Of a stretch of DNA of 64,000 nt, positions 1-8,421 are shown in pieces. The position numbers and the translations under genes are program-made. The notes under the pieces were generated by a model, which was not told the DNA's origin, ran no database searches, and was given only the letters and a program-made list of their open reading frames with translations. The stretch lies in NCBI RefSeq assembly GCF_007679345.1, contig NZ_VEGH01000006.1, positions 124,001 to 188,000 of the forward strand, given 5' to 3'. The stretch's first letter is position 1, and each line of letters starts with the position of its first letter. The DNA comes from Cellulosimicrobium cellulans (GTDB lineage Bacteria; Actinomycetota; Actinomycetes; Actinomycetales; Cellulomonadaceae).

Positions 1-73
1 CGCCCGGGACGGCGGACACTGGCCCCCTGTGCAGCGCCGCGCAGCGCGCCCGTCACGTCAGGGGAGCGCACCC

Positions 74-913
74 ATGTCCACCCGGGGGTCCGACGAGGTC
101 GTGCGCATCGACGCCGACGCCTCGCTCGACGCGTTGATCCACACCCTCACCCACCACGCCGCCCGCACGCTCGGCGTCGTCGCGTCCGCCTGCTCGGCCG
201 CCACCGTCCGGGGGTGCGACCGCTGGCTGTCCGCGGCCTCCGTCGGCGTCGCGCGCTGCGACGCCGTCCAGGACCGGCACCGGCTCGGGCCGCGCTACCT
301 CGTCCGCAAGACCGGCGCCCCGGCCGTGGTCGCCGAGGTCGGCGCCGACGAGCGGTGGCCGGTGTGGAGCCACGCCTGCGCGGTGCAGGGCTTCCGCTCG
401 GTCCTGGTGGTGCCCGGCACCTACGGGGACGTCACCGTGCACCTGTCCCTGTACTCGCCCGAGACGCCCGACTGGTCCGCCGTCACGCCGCGCGCGCTCG
501 GGCTGGCGCACGGGATCGCGACCGTGGTCGCCGCGCGGGACGAGATCATCGAGCTCGGGCAGACCATGGACGACCTGCTCGCCAGCAGCCGCTCGCAGGC
601 GGTGCTCGACCGCGCCGTCGGCGTCGTCATGGCCCGGCGCGGCTGCGACGCGTCCGAGGCGATCGCGTACCTCAAGGCCGCGTCCGGCGCCCGGGACGCG
701 CGCGAGGTGGCGGCGGGGCTGATCGCCGGGGCCGCGGCGGGTGGCGGGCTGGTGGCGCAGCGGGACGACGAGATGACCCTCGGGGGTCGCCCCGCCGGGG
801 GCGCGACCGCCGGCGGCCACCCGGTGACGGCGTGGGACGACGCCGGCGCGACCGGGCGGGGTGGCCCGGGGGGAGCAGGCCCGTCCGGCGGGGTGCACCC
901 GGACGTCGCCTGA
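74..913 (+). CDS. GAF-ANTAR domain regulator
   Basis: Probable cytoplasmic RNA-binding antiterminator. The N-terminal two thirds look like a GAF-type sensor. The segment around residues 175-225 (VLDRAVGVVMARRGCDASEA and onward) matches the ANTAR helix bundle that binds two-hairpin RNA targets in this family. I chose the ATG at 74 because GGGGAG lies 8 bases upstream; an in-frame ATG at 29 has no such site. The last 45 residues are Gly/Pro/Ala-rich and probably disordered. The signal sensed and the RNA target cannot be told from sequence. The next gene starts 56 bp downstream behind its own promoter. Confidence 0.85.
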   Translation: MSTRGSDEVVRIDADASLDALIHTLTHHAARTLGVVASACSAATVRGCDRWLSAASVGVARCDAVQDRHRLGPRYLVRKTGAPAVVAEVGADERWPVWSHACAVQGFRSVLVVPGTYGDVTVHLSLYSPETPDWSAVTPRALGLAHGIATVVAARDEIIELGQTMDDLLASSRSQAVLDRAVGVVMARRGCDASEAIAYLKAASGARDAREVAAGLIAGAAAGGGLVAQRDDEMTLGGRPAGGATAGGHPVTAWDDAGATGRGGPGGAGPSGGVHPDVA

Positions 914-955
914 CGCGGCCCGGCGCCGCAGCGGCCCGGCGCCGCAGCGGGTCGG

Positions 956-961
956 TACAGT
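956..961 (+). promoter_or_regulatory. -10 box of a probable leaderless promoter
   Basis: TACAGT fits TANNNT and ends 7 nt before the GTG at 969. That spacing places the transcription start at the start codon itself. No Shine-Dalgarno sequence is present, which supports a leaderless mRNA for the TusA-like gene. Confidence 0.5.
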
Positions 962-968
962 GCGGTGC

Positions 969-1268
969 GTGCTGTCCCCGGCAGGCCCCGAGCCGGTGCA
1001 CGTCGACGGCGGTGACCTCGGCTGCGCCCGCCTGCTCGTGCTGCTCCGGGCCCGTGCCCGGGAGCTCCCGCCCGGCACCGTGGTGCACCTGACGACGTCC
1101 GACCCGGTCGCGCCCATCGACCTGCCGGCGTGGTGCCGGATGACGGGGCACCGCTACCTGGGGCCGGTGCCGGACGGCCCGGCGCCGGCGACGTATGCGA
1201 TCGAGGTCGCGGCGGACGCGCGGCCGACGGACCCGGACCGCCCCTGGCACGTCGCGCCGGACGCCTGA
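969..1268 (+). CDS. TusA/SirA-like sulfur carrier family protein
   Basis: Small protein of about 99 aa with the TusA fold pattern: a beta strand, then the DLGCARLLVLLRARA helix carrying the expected N-terminal cysteine, then PGTVVHLTTSDPVAPIDLP and a C-terminal WCRMTGHRYLG-type segment. TusA proteins relay persulfide sulfur through that cysteine. The usual Cys-Pro pair is Cys-Ala here, so activity is uncertain. The start is taken at GTG 969 because a -10 box sits 7 nt upstream; an in-frame GTG at 960 is possible. The gene is single and faces the SIP gene. Confidence 0.65.
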   Translation: MLSPAGPEPVHVDGGDLGCARLLVLLRARARELPPGTVVHLTTSDPVAPIDLPAWCRMTGHRYLGPVPDGPAPATYAIEVAADARPTDPDRPWHVAPDA

Positions 1269-1296
1269 CCCGCCCGGCACCGCGGCCCCGGCCGGC

Positions 1297-2199
1297 TCAG
1301 TCCAGTCCCGCGGCCGCCTCGGCGTCCTCGATCCCGCGCAGCCAGTCGCGCTTGCCCGCTCGCCAGCCCTCGTCGTCGGCGCCGGCCCGCCAGTACCCGG
1401 AGATCGACAGGTCGCCCTTGCCGAGCCCGCGGTCGACGCGCAGGTACCGGCGCAGCTCGCGCACCGACCCGGCCTCGCCGTGCACGAACGCGTGCACGCG
1501 GCCGACGGGCCACGGCAGGGCGCGGACCGCCTCGACGAGCCGGGCGCCCGGGGCGGCGTCGCCGGTGTGCACCCAGTGCAGGGCGATGCCGTCGGGGACG
1601 TGCAGGGCCTGCTCCTCGGCGCGGTCGCGCACCTCCAGGACGGCGTGCCCGGAGGCGGCGCCGCCGAGCCGCTCGAGGGTCACGGCGACGGCGGGCAGTG
1701 CGGAGGCGTCGCCGGCGAGCAGGTGGTGGTCGGCCGTCAGGTCGGGGGTGTAGCCGCCGCCCGGGCCCACCACGACGACCTCGTCCCCGGGCGCCGCGGC
1801 GGCGGCCCAGGGTCCGGCGATGCCCTCGGCCCCGTGCACGACGAGGTCGAGCGTGAGGGTGAGCTCGAGGTCGTCGAACCCGCGGACCGTGTAGGTCCGC
1901 ATCCGGGGCTGGTGCTCCGGCGGCAGGGCGGCGCGGGCGGCCTCCATGTCGACGCGCCCGTCCGGGGTGGTCCACGCGGCGAGGACGTCCGCGCCGGAGG
2001 CGGTCGCGCCGACGCCCGGCAGGAAGACGAGCTTGACGTAGGAGTCGGCGTGCGGGGACGGCGCGAAGCCGGCGATGCCGGGGCCGCCGAGGGTGAGCCG
2101 GACCATCGCCGGGGTGAGGTGCTCGGCGCGCAGCACGGTGGCGCGCAGGGCCGTCCGCGGCGGGCGGCGCGGGGTGGTCAGGGGCTCGGTCGAGGTCAC
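1297..2199 (-). CDS. Siderophore-interacting protein (FAD/NAD(P)H flavoreductase)
   Basis: A 300-aa protein of the ViuB/SIP family, cytoplasmic flavoreductases that release iron from ferric siderophores. An FAD-binding beta barrel comes first (MVRLTLGGPGIAGFAPSPHA; RTYTVRGFDDLELTLTLDLV, with the R-x-Y-T FAD motif). The SIP C-terminal domain follows (VHAFVHGEAGSVRELRRYLR and SGYWRAGADDEGWRAGKRDW). Both domains are complete and length is typical. The start is GTG 2199. No siderophore synthesis or transport gene is nearby, so the physiological substrate is unknown. Confidence 0.88.
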   Translation of the reverse strand: MTSTEPLTTPRRPPRTALRATVLRAEHLTPAMVRLTLGGPGIAGFAPSPHADSYVKLVFLPGVGATASGADVLAAWTTPDGRVDMEAARAALPPEHQPRMRTYTVRGFDDLELTLTLDLVVHGAEGIAGPWAAAAAPGDEVVVVGPGGGYTPDLTADHHLLAGDASALPAVAVTLERLGGAASGHAVLEVRDRAEEQALHVPDGIALHWVHTGDAAPGARLVEAVRALPWPVGRVHAFVHGEAGSVRELRRYLRVDRGLGKGDLSISGYWRAGADDEGWRAGKRDWLRGIEDAEAAAGLD

Positions 2200-2335
2200 G
2201 CGGGTAGCACCTTCCGGTCGTTCGAGGTGCCGGACGGGTCGGCGTGCGACGACGCGCGGCCCGGGGGCGTGACCGGTGCGTCGGGTCGAGCGTAGGTGGT
2301 GGGCCGCGGCGCGTCACGCAGGTGCGGCGCGCGTC

Positions 2336-2791
2336 TCACCGGCTGCCGTGCGCGCGGCCCCAGGTGTCGACGTCGTCGTTGAGCCGGGTCAGCAGCCGGG
2401 CGAGCGCGGCGCGGTCGTCGGCGGACCAGCCGTCGAGCACCTCGCCGTACAGCCGCGCGCGGACGTCCCGGGTCCGCTCGAGGGCCTCGAGCCCGGCCTC
2501 GGTGGGCCGGACGAGGGTGACCCGGCCGTCGCTGGCGTCGGCGGCGCGGACGACCTGGCCGGCCTGCTCCATCGCGAGCACCTGGCGGGTGACGGTGGAC
2601 GGGTCGAGCCGGAGGGCGTCGGCGATGGCGTTGACGCTCGTCGGCCCGTCCTGCGCGAGGACCCCCAGGACGAGGTAGGCGGAGCGCTCGATCTCGCCGC
2701 GGGCGCGCGCACCGGCGCGGCGGGTCCGGTCGGACAGGCGCAGCAGCATGGCCACCTGGGCCTCGATCGTGCGCAGGGAGTCGTCCGGCAT
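2336..2791 (-). CDS. MarR family transcriptional regulator
   Basis: A 151-aa winged-helix protein, full length for MarR. The recognition-helix region is NAIADALRLDPSTVTRQVLA, followed by the wing (DGRVTLVRPTEAG) and C-terminal dimerisation helices. It is divergent from an MFS transporter gene, and an inverted repeat lies between them, so it most likely represses that exporter and itself and is released by a small ligand. The ATG at 2791 is the start; upstream sequence in this frame is not MarR-like. Confidence 0.88.
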   Translation of the reverse strand: MPDDSLRTIEAQVAMLLRLSDRTRRAGARARGEIERSAYLVLGVLAQDGPTSVNAIADALRLDPSTVTRQVLAMEQAGQVVRAADASDGRVTLVRPTEAGLEALERTRDVRARLYGEVLDGWSADDRAALARLLTRLNDDVDTWGRAHGSR

Positions 2792-2849
2792 GGTCACCTC
2801 GTCCTCGGGTCGGCCCGGGAAGTCTGCCACGTCCCCCTGGGCAATAAGC

Positions 2850-2862
2850 CTGTATAGTACAG
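2850..2862. promoter_or_regulatory. Candidate MarR operator over divergent promoters
   Basis: CTGTA-TAG-TACAG is a perfect 5-bp inverted repeat in the gap between marR (start 2791) and the MFS gene (start 2894). It contains TATAGT on the plus strand and TACTAT on the minus strand, both good -10 boxes. A dimer bound here could therefore silence both directions. The AT-rich sequence stands out from its surroundings. Confidence 0.6.
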
Positions 2863-2893
2863 ACATACCGACGACGACTTCCCGAGGACACGC

Positions 2894-4126
2894 ATGCCCA
2901 GCCGGCACCCCGAACCGAACAAGACCGCCATCTACGCCACGGCCCTGACCGCGTTCTTCGCGATCGCCGGCATCGCCGTGGTCGACCCGATCCTCCCGGT
3001 GATCGGCGAGGAGATCGGCGCCTCCACCTGGCAGATCGAGCTGCTGTTCACCGCCTACCTGGTCGTGATGGCGGTGGGCATGATCCCCGCGGTCATCGCG
3101 ACCGGCCGGTACGGCTACCGCAAGGTGCTCGCGACGGGCGTGACCGTCGTCGCGGCGGCCGCGGTGCTCGCCGCGCTGTCCGGGAACATCCTCGAGCTGG
3201 CGGTGCTCCGCGGCCTGTGGGGCCTGGGCAACGCGATGTTCTTCGCGACCGCGATGGTGCTGCTGGTCGCGCTGGCGACGGACCGCGAGTGGGTCGTCGA
3301 GCTGTTCGAGACCTGCGTGGGCCTCGGGTTCGCCGTCGGCCCGCTGATCGGCGGCCTGCTCGGCCAGATCTCCTGGCGGGTGCCGTTCGCCGCGTGCGGG
3401 GTGTTCATGCTGATCGCGCTCGCGATGTCGGTCACCCGGCTCCGCGACCCGCAGGACCCGCCGACGGCGCTGACGCTGCGCGACGTGTGGCAGCCGTTCC
3501 GCCGTCCCGCGTTCCGCACCCTGTGCGTGGTCACGGCCGCCTACAACTTCGTGTTCTTCGTCGTGCTCGGCTACACGCCGGTGTTCCTGGGTCTGGACGT
3601 CATCCCGCTCGGCCTGGTGTTCACGGCGTGGGGCATCGGCCTGGCGGTCGGCATCCTGGTGGTGGGCCACCGGCTCGCGCACCGGATCGGCGCGGTGGCG
3701 ACGGTGGGCGTGGCGATCGCCGGTCTGCTCGTGGCCCTGGTGCTGCTGGCGACGAGCGCCGGCACGGCGGAGTCCGTCGTGGTGCTGGTGCTCGCCGGCG
3801 TGTGCATGGGCATCGCGAACGCGAACCTGACGGACCTCGCGCTCGGCCTGGGCGGGGCGGAGCGCCGCACGACGACCGCGGCGTTCAACCTGGTGCGCTG
3901 GGGCTTCGCCGCTCCGGCCCCGGTGATCGCGGGCCTGCTGCACCCGGTCAGCGCGACCGCCCCGTACTGGGTCGGCGCGGGGGTGCTGCTGATCGGCGTG
4001 GTCGCGTTCGCCTGGAAGGGCCGCGCCATGGCGGCGGCCGTGGGCGAGCGGCTGACCTTCCGGCAGTGGGACCGCGCCGCGCGTGCGGTCGAGGGGACCC
4101 CCGAGGAGGCGCTCGGCGAGGTCTGA
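2894..4126 (+). CDS. MFS family efflux transporter
   Basis: A 410-aa integral membrane protein with about 12 hydrophobic segments, of the drug:H+ antiporter-like major facilitator type. The N-terminal half carries FAIAGIAVVDPILPVIGEEI and a GRYGYRKV loop between TM2 and TM3, equivalent to the MFS A-motif. The divergent MarR gene and shared operator suggest inducible export of a toxic compound. Substrate is not predictable. A charged C-terminal tail (about residues 380-410) is cytoplasmic. Confidence 0.87.
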   Translation: MPSRHPEPNKTAIYATALTAFFAIAGIAVVDPILPVIGEEIGASTWQIELLFTAYLVVMAVGMIPAVIATGRYGYRKVLATGVTVVAAAAVLAALSGNILELAVLRGLWGLGNAMFFATAMVLLVALATDREWVVELFETCVGLGFAVGPLIGGLLGQISWRVPFAACGVFMLIALAMSVTRLRDPQDPPTALTLRDVWQPFRRPAFRTLCVVTAAYNFVFFVVLGYTPVFLGLDVIPLGLVFTAWGIGLAVGILVVGHRLAHRIGAVATVGVAIAGLLVALVLLATSAGTAESVVVLVLAGVCMGIANANLTDLALGLGGAERRTTTAAFNLVRWGFAAPAPVIAGLLHPVSATAPYWVGAGVLLIGVVAFAWKGRAMAAAVGERLTFRQWDRAARAVEGTPEEALGEV

Positions 4127-4142
4127 GGGATCCGTGCTCGGC

Positions 4143-4841
4143 TCAGCGCCCGACGAGCCCCGACTCGTACGCGAGCACGACGGCCTGCACCCGGTCCCGC
4201 ACGCCGAGCTTCGCGAGGATCCGCCCGACGTGGGTCTTCACCGTCGCCTCGGACAGGAACAGCCGCTCGGCGACCTCGGCGTTCGACAGCCCCTCGGCGA
4301 CGGCGAGCAGCACCTCCCGCTCGCGGTGCGTGAGCTCGTCGAGCCGCGCGTCGCCGCGGGGCGCGGGCGTGGCGGACTCGCCGGGCAGCTCCTCGGCGAA
4401 CAGCTCGAGCATCCGCCGGGTGACGCGCGGGGAGACGACGGCGTCGCCGGTCGCGACGGCCCGGATGGCGGCGGTGAGCTCGGCGGGGCGGGCGTCCTTG
4501 AGCAGGAACCCGCTGGCGCCGGCGCGCAGGGCGGCGAACGCGTACTCGTCGAGGTCGAAGGTCGTCAGGATGAGCACCCGGGACCGGGAGCCGGCGGCGA
4601 CGATGCGCTCGGTGGCCTCGATCCCGTTGGTGCCCGGCATCCTGACGTCCATGAGCACGACGTCGGGGTCGAGCGCGGCGATCTGCCGCAGGGCCTCGGC
4701 GCCGTCCCCGGCCTCGCCGACCACGGTCAGGTCGTCCTCGTCGTCCAGCACCAGACGGAAGCCCATCCGCAGCAGCGGCTGGTCGTCGACCAGCAGGACG
4801 CGGATGGGCGCCGGCCCGGCGCCGTCGGGGGTGGTGGTCAC
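4143..4841 (-). CDS. LuxR/NarL-type response regulator
   Basis: A 232-aa DNA-binding response regulator. The receiver domain (residues 13-130) has the acidic pair at DD19-20, phospho-acceptor D65 (DVVLMDVRMPG) and a conserved K near FLLKDAR. The C-terminal LuxR helix-turn-helix is complete (LTHREREVLLAVAEGLSNAE, then FLSEATVKTHVGRILAKLGV). The GTG start at 4841 overlaps the kinase stop by 4 bp, so the two are translationally coupled. It is last in a four-gene operon and probably controls the ABC exporter at its head. Confidence 0.93.
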   Translation of the reverse strand: MTTTPDGAGPAPIRVLLVDDQPLLRMGFRLVLDDEDDLTVVGEAGDGAEALRQIAALDPDVVLMDVRMPGTNGIEATERIVAAGSRSRVLILTTFDLDEYAFAALRAGASGFLLKDARPAELTAAIRAVATGDAVVSPRVTRRMLELFAEELPGESATPAPRGDARLDELTHREREVLLAVAEGLSNAEVAERLFLSEATVKTHVGRILAKLGVRDRVQAVVLAYESGLVGR

Positions 4842-6184
4842 GCGGGCTCCTCGGTCGGGGTCGTGGTGGCGCCGTCGGGGACGTCCTCGGTGCGCAGCTC
4901 GACGTGCACGCGCCAGCCGCCGCGGTACGGCCCGGCCGCCACGGAGCCACGGTAGACCGCCGCGCGCTCGCGCATGCCCACCAACCCGCGACCGCCGCGG
5001 GCCGGGACCGGCACGGGCGGCACCGCGGCGACGCCCTCGGCGTCGGTCCGGGCCGCCAGCGGGTCGTCGAGCCGCTCCGCGAGGCGCTCGCCCAGCCGTC
5101 CCAGGCGCCCGGGCTCGGTCGGGGCGTCCGCCACCGGCTCGGCAGCCGCCCCGTCGTCGACGACCTCGATGCCGACCCGGCCGGCGCCGTGACGGACGAG
5201 CACGTCGACTCGGGCTCCCGCCCCGGCGTGGCGCAGGGCGTTGGTCAGCGACTCCTGCACGACCCGGTACACGGTGAGGGCGAGGGCCGCGTCGGCGGGC
5301 AGGGCAGGCCCCGCGGTGGTCAGGTGCACGGTGAGGCCCGCCGCACGGAACTGCTGCACCAGCGACTCCAGGTCCTGGGTGCCCGGCTGCGGCTCCAGCG
5401 GGACGTCGGCGCCGCGCAGCACGCCGAGCATCCGGCGCATGTCGGCGAGTGCCGACCGCCCGGTCTCGGACAGCAGGTCCAGCGCGGCCACGGCGTCGTC
5501 GGGCGAGCGCCGCACCGCTACGCGCGCGCCGTCGGACAGGGCGATCATCACCGTGAGGCCGTGGGCGACGACGTCGTGCATTTCGCGGGCGATCCGGGTC
5601 TGCTCGGCCGCGGCGGCGAGCTTGGCGTGCTGCTCGCCGGCGTCCACGAGCTGCTGGTGCCGCTCGACCAGCGCGCGGGTGTGCAGGCGGCGGCCCCGCA
5701 CGTTCGCACCGACGGCCAGGGCGACCAGCCCGGCGACGAGGATCGACCCCACATCGATGTTCAGCCGCGCGCCGTCCGGGCGAAGCAGTGCGCCCCAGAG
5801 CAGGAACGCACCGAGCACAGCCAGAGCCGCGCCGCCCAGCAGCAGCCAGCCCTGGCGCTGCGGCCGGGTCGCTGCGACCACGTACAAGCCCAGGGCGAAC
5901 GCGACGTCGCACGCGCCCGCCGACCCGGTCAGCAGGACCTGCAGCACCGTCGCGGCGCCGAGCCCCAGGGTCACCCGGACCGGCCAGCGGCGGCGGAACC
6001 AGAGCGCGACGAGCGCGAGCGTGGTCAGGGCGACGGACAGCCCGGCCACGGCGCCGGACAGCACGACCTCGTCCTCGGCGAACCCGACGTTCGGCCCCGC
6101 GCTCTCCACGGCGGGCCCCACGGAGGTGATCGCCGACAGGGCGAACAGCGCGCACACCAGGACGTCCGAGGCCCGCGGGTGCAC
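4838..6184 (-). CDS. Sensor histidine kinase (HisKA_3 family)
   Basis: A DesK/NarX-like membrane kinase of 448 aa from GTG 6184. Four or five N-terminal membrane segments (to about residue 165) are followed by a dimerisation helix with the phospho-accepting histidine H203 in REMHDVVAHGLTVM. The HATPase region includes VVQESLTNALRHAGAGARVD and a late GLVGMRERAAVYRG G-box. The frame stays open upstream: a CTG at 6268 has a strong GGAGGA about 5 nt before it and would add 28 residues ending RRLGRVRRFFA. The kinase pairs with the overlapping response regulator. Confidence 0.9.
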   Translation of the reverse strand: MHPRASDVLVCALFALSAITSVGPAVESAGPNVGFAEDEVVLSGAVAGLSVALTTLALVALWFRRRWPVRVTLGLGAATVLQVLLTGSAGACDVAFALGLYVVAATRPQRQGWLLLGGAALAVLGAFLLWGALLRPDGARLNIDVGSILVAGLVALAVGANVRGRRLHTRALVERHQQLVDAGEQHAKLAAAAEQTRIAREMHDVVAHGLTVMIALSDGARVAVRRSPDDAVAALDLLSETGRSALADMRRMLGVLRGADVPLEPQPGTQDLESLVQQFRAAGLTVHLTTAGPALPADAALALTVYRVVQESLTNALRHAGAGARVDVLVRHGAGRVGIEVVDDGAAAEPVADAPTEPGRLGRLGERLAERLDDPLAARTDAEGVAAVPPVPVPARGGRGLVGMRERAAVYRGSVAAGPYRGGWRVHVELRTEDVPDGATTTPTEEPA

Positions 6185-6363
6185 GGCGAAGAACCGGCGG
6201 ACGCGGCCGAGCCGTCGCGCGTCCAGCTCGGTGAACGCGGCGGGGGCGGGCTCGGGGGTCGGGCTCAGCGGGTCCTCCGGAGGTGGGGCGCGGCCGGGGC
6301 CGCGGGGAACGGCGGCGGCCCCGCCCCGGGGATCCGGGACGGGGCCACCCTAGGGCGCGGCTG

Positions 6364-7188
6364 TCAGGCGTCGCGGCGCCGGAGCAGCACCGCGGCGGCG
6401 GCCAGCGCGACGACGCCCCAGGCGACCAGGACGCCGTAGCCCTCCCAGGGCCCCAGCACGGCATCGGGGTTGTCCGACATGACCAGCTGGGAACCGGCCG
6501 ACATGGGCAGGTAGGGGCTGATCTTCTCGAAGAACGTCCACGGGATCAGCGCGAACACGCTCTCGACGACCAGGAGCAGCCCGAGCACCGTTGCGAGCGC
6601 GCCGGCCGAGTGCCGCAGCAGGGCGCCGATGGCGTAGGCGAGCAGGGCGATCGCCCCGAGGTAGAGCGGTGCGCCGAGCAGGATCCGCTGGTTCATCTCC
6701 AGGCCCAGGTCGACGCGGTGCGCCTCGCCGAGCACGGGGTAGGTGACGGCCCAGGACACCAGGGTGCCCACGATGCCGGTGACGATCGCGACCGCGACGA
6801 CGACCAGGCCCTTGGCCAGCAGCGCCGGCGTCCGGGTCGGGGAGGTCGACAACGTGCTGCGGATCATCCCGGTGGAGTACTCGCCGGTGATCGCCAGGAC
6901 CGCCAGGACGCAGATCGCCAGCTGCGCGAACTGAATGCCGCCGACGATGTCGGCGGCCGTGACGGTGTAGTCCATGCCGGACTCGTCGAACTGCTGGACA
7001 CCGAAGTACGCGATCATCCAGGCGATCCCGGCCTGGGCGACGACGGTGATCGGCAGCACCCACCAGGTCGAACGCAGCGACCACAGCTTGATCCACTCGG
7101 ACCGCAGCAGGCGGCCGAAGGTGACCCGGGCGTCGCCCGAGGGGCGGGCCGCGGCGCGGGTCGCGGGGACGGTGGCGGTGGCGCTCAT
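6364..7188 (-). CDS. ABC-2 type transporter permease
   Basis: A 274-aa integral membrane subunit with about six membrane segments. It begins with a cytoplasmic stretch and the typical LLRSEWIKLWSLRSTWW entry to TM1, and contains the EYSTGMIRSTLSTSPTRTP segment diagnostic of actinobacterial ABC-2 permeases. The ATG at 7188 overlaps the ATPase stop by 4 bp. With the ATPase it forms an exporter, probably for a lipid, peptide or antibiotic. The paired two-component system suggests induction by its substrate or by membrane stress. Confidence 0.9.
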   Translation of the reverse strand: MSATATVPATRAAARPSGDARVTFGRLLRSEWIKLWSLRSTWWVLPITVVAQAGIAWMIAYFGVQQFDESGMDYTVTAADIVGGIQFAQLAICVLAVLAITGEYSTGMIRSTLSTSPTRTPALLAKGLVVVAVAIVTGIVGTLVSWAVTYPVLGEAHRVDLGLEMNQRILLGAPLYLGAIALLAYAIGALLRHSAGALATVLGLLLVVESVFALIPWTFFEKISPYLPMSAGSQLVMSDNPDAVLGPWEGYGVLVAWGVVALAAAAVLLRRRDA

Positions 7189-8153
7189 CGCCGGGCCTCC
7201 TCGTGGGTGGGGACGGTCTGCCCCTGCTGGACGGTGGTGCCGGCCCCGGTGGGCGCGGAGTGGTACTCGACGTCGTCGGCGGTCAGCGACATGTACGCCG
7301 CCTCGAGCGACGCGGCGACGGGCGTGAGCTCGTGCAGCACGACGCCGTCGCGGGCGGCGAGCTCGCCGACGGCCTCGGCGGTCGTGCCGGTGACCTCGAT
7401 CAGGCCCGCCTCGACCGAGGTGACGGTGGTCTCGGGGCCCTGGAGCAGCTCGGCGAGGCGGGCGGCCTGCGGGCTGCGGACGCGGACCCGGGTGCCGGAT
7501 GCGCCGGCGACGATGTCCGCGACCGGCGCGTCCGCGATGATCCGGCCGCGGCCGATCACCAGGATGTGGTCCGCGGTCAGCGCCATCTCGCTCATCAGGT
7601 GTGAGGACAGGAAGACCGTCCGGCCCTCGGTCGCGAGGTGCTTGACCAGGTTGCGGACCCAGAGCACTCCCTCGGGGTCGAGGCCGTTGACCGGCTCGTC
7701 CAGGATCAGCGTGCGCGGGTCGCCGAGCAGGGCCGCGGCGATGCCGAGCCGCTGGCCCATGCCGAGGGAGAAGCCGCCGACGCGCTTGCCGGCGACGGCC
7801 TGAAGGCCGGTCATCTCGATGACCTCGTCGACCCGCTTGCGGCCGATCCCGTGCGTCGCGGCGACGGCACGCAGGTGGTTGGTCGCCGAGCGGCCGGAGT
7901 GGACGGCCTTGGCGTCGAGCAGCGCGCCGACCTCCGTCAGCGGGCTCTTGAGCTGCGCGTACGGGCGGCCGTTGACGGTCACGGTGCCGGACGTGGGCCG
8001 GTCGAGGCCCATGATCATCCGCATCGTGGTCGACTTCCCGGCGCCGTTCGGGCCGAGGAAGCCGGTGACCTTGCCGGGCTGCACGGTGAAGTCGATGCCG
8101 GCGACGGCGGTCTTCTGCCCGTACCTCTTGGTGAGTCCTCTTGCCTCGATCAT
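7185..8153 (-). CDS. ABC transporter ATP-binding protein
   Basis: A 322-aa ATPase of the ABC-2 drug-resistance type. Walker A is GPNGAGKST (about residues 34-42), the signature is FSLGMGQRLGIA, Walker B with its catalytic Glu is LILDEP, and the H-loop lies in FLSSHLMSEM. An extra C-terminal domain of about 100 residues is typical of DrrA-like subunits. It is first in the operon ATPase-permease-kinase-regulator. The 268-bp gap upstream separates it from a divergent gene and contains its promoter. Confidence 0.93.
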   Translation of the reverse strand: MIEARGLTKRYGQKTAVAGIDFTVQPGKVTGFLGPNGAGKSTTMRMIMGLDRPTSGTVTVNGRPYAQLKSPLTEVGALLDAKAVHSGRSATNHLRAVAATHGIGRKRVDEVIEMTGLQAVAGKRVGGFSLGMGQRLGIAAALLGDPRTLILDEPVNGLDPEGVLWVRNLVKHLATEGRTVFLSSHLMSEMALTADHILVIGRGRIIADAPVADIVAGASGTRVRVRSPQAARLAELLQGPETTVTSVEAGLIEVTGTTAEAVGELAARDGVVLHELTPVAASLEAAYMSLTADDVEYHSAPTGAGTTVQQGQTVPTHEEARR

Positions 8154-8371
8154 GGTGTCCTCACAGGGGTGGTCTCCAGGTACGGCACGAACCTACGGAC
8201 CCGCGGGCCCCGGCGGAACGACCGCGCGGCCGATTCCGCGGACCGGTCGGCTCGCCCGCACGGCCGACGCCGTCCGCCGTGGGGATGACCCGGGGCCCCG
8301 CCAGGTCGGCCGCCAGGATGGGCTCGGGCCCGTGAGGGGTCCGGGGAACTTCCGTGGGGGTCGCGGCGTTC

Positions 8372-8377
8372 TAGGGT
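8372..8377 (+). promoter_or_regulatory. Probable -10 box (TAGGGT)
   Basis: TAGGGT lies 45 bp before the Bax-inhibitor-like gene, the only good TANNNT box in the gap 8154-8421. Apart from this, and GC-rich sequence downstream of the ABC operon promoter, I see no further structure in that gap. Confidence 0.4.
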
Positions 8378-8421
8378 CAGTACCACTGCCGGCTCGATCG
8401 CGAACCGACCCTGGAGGACCG

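Noticed and set aside
2336..3943. A 535-codon minus-strand frame with a long Arg/His/Gln-rich N-terminus before MarR.
   Set aside because: The N-terminal 380 codons are antisense to the MFS gene; the MarR domain begins cleanly at ATG 2791.
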